A DNA stretch of 15,131 nucleotides from Carnobacterium_A sp036639135. Its GTDB lineage: Bacteria; Bacillota; Bacilli; Lactobacillales; Carnobacteriaceae. This document shows positions 14,743 to 15,131 of the stretch, one piece after another. Each line of letters starts with the position of its first letter. Within the stretch, counting starts at the first letter, position 1. The stretch spans positions 1-15,131 of the forward strand of contig JAVWJE010000049.1 in assembly GCA_036639135.1 (NCBI GenBank), read 5' to 3'. The notes under the pieces were generated by a model. The model was not told where the DNA came from and did not search any database. It was given only the letters and a program-made list of their open reading frames with translations. The position numbers were made by a program, and so were the translations under genes.

Positions 14743-15131
14743 CAACGAAAAGATGGACGGCTATTTCTATAGCGATAGGAATTTTTATCCTTTCTTTTAT
14801 TATTAGCAATTTAACTTTAAAAGTTAACCAAACCGGAAAATCAAATAATGGAGTAATGAATACAGCTACTACATTTTTAGGAGAACAAGGACTAAATGAA
14901 ATAGTCGTTTCTGAAGGAACTCAAAAAAAACGCATAGCACTGATCGAAGTTAATGGTACGATTATAGCAAACCAAGAAACTAGTTTATTGGATACATCAG
15001 GATACAATCATGCTTCTTTTATGGAGCAGTTAGAAGCATTAAAAAAGGATGAATCGATTAAAGGTATATTACTATCTGTTAACTCTCCAGGTGGCGGTAC
15101 ATATGAAAGTGCTCAAATAAAGGATAAAATA
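14739..15131 (+). CDS. sppA: signal peptide peptidase SppA, 5' part (runs off window)
   Basis: The frame is open from ATG 14739 to the window end, giving 131 residues. AAAAAGGAGG (14722-14731) lies 7 bases upstream. Residues about 5-26 form one hydrophobic membrane anchor. After a linker the S49 protease fold begins: RIALIEVNGTI (65-75), a FMEQLEALKKDESIKGILL stretch and the signature VNSPGGGTYESAQI (114-127), the conserved glycine-rich turn of SppA. The catalytic serine and lysine lie beyond the window. SppA cleaves remnant signal peptides in the membrane and in Bacillus also helps with membrane stress and lantibiotic tolerance. The gene is downstream of the aspS terminator; no good separate promoter was found between them. 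Confidence 0.92.
   Translation, partial: MTTKRWTAISIAIGIFILSFIISNLTLKVNQTGKSNNGVMNTATTFLGEQGLNEIVVSEGTQKKRIALIEVNGTIIANQETSLLDTSGYNHASFMEQLEALKKDESIKGILLSVNSPGGGTYESAQIKDKI

Overview
The window is a low-GC, AT-rich chromosomal segment of a Gram-positive bacterium. It has strong Shine-Dalgarno sites, several TTG starts, T-tailed intrinsic terminators, a T-box leader, a RelA-type Rsh protein and a DUF3013 protein. The gene set and protein sequences point to Lactobacillales, probably Carnobacteriaceae or a close relative of Enterococcus. That placement is inferred from remembered family sequences, not from a search.

Layout. Positions 2-559 hold the C-terminal part of a multi-pass membrane protein whose start lies left of the window. 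Positions 634 to about 1600 (perhaps 1699) hold a decayed class I aminotransferase of the aromatic/PatA type, interrupted by a 10-base run of N. Positions 1750-3480 encode a Na+/phosphate cotransporter with a C-terminal PhoU-like region, closed by a terminator. Positions 3713-6617 form a four-gene operon: 3-methyladenine DNA glycosylase, DUF3013 protein, ribosomal protein L11 methyltransferase (prmA) and 16S rRNA m3U1498 methyltransferase (rsmE), also closed by a terminator. A 319-base gap with a tetranucleotide repeat, a near-consensus promoter and a terminator-like hairpin leads into relA and dtd. A long bidirectional terminator separates dtd from a convergent SH3b-domain N-acetylmuramoyl-L-alanine amidase on the minus strand. 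A 477-base divergent region carries the amidase promoter and a complete T-box leader in front of hisS-aspS. After the aspS terminator, the 5' part of sppA runs off the right edge.

How the genes work together. Most of the window is housekeeping: translation fidelity and ribosome modification (prmA, rsmE, dtd, hisS, aspS), the stringent response (relA), DNA repair (glycosylase), phosphate uptake, and envelope maintenance (amidase, sppA). The relA-dtd-amidase-hisS-aspS block resembles arrangements known in Bacillus and Staphylococcus. The clearest regulatory feature is the T-box. Its specifier position reads GAC (Asp) although the first gene is hisS, and a His CAU codon overlaps it.

No mobile element, CRISPR array, defence locus or wholly new system was recognised. 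The observations most worth a second look are the T-box specificity, the pseudogene, and two unannotated short ORFs in leader regions.
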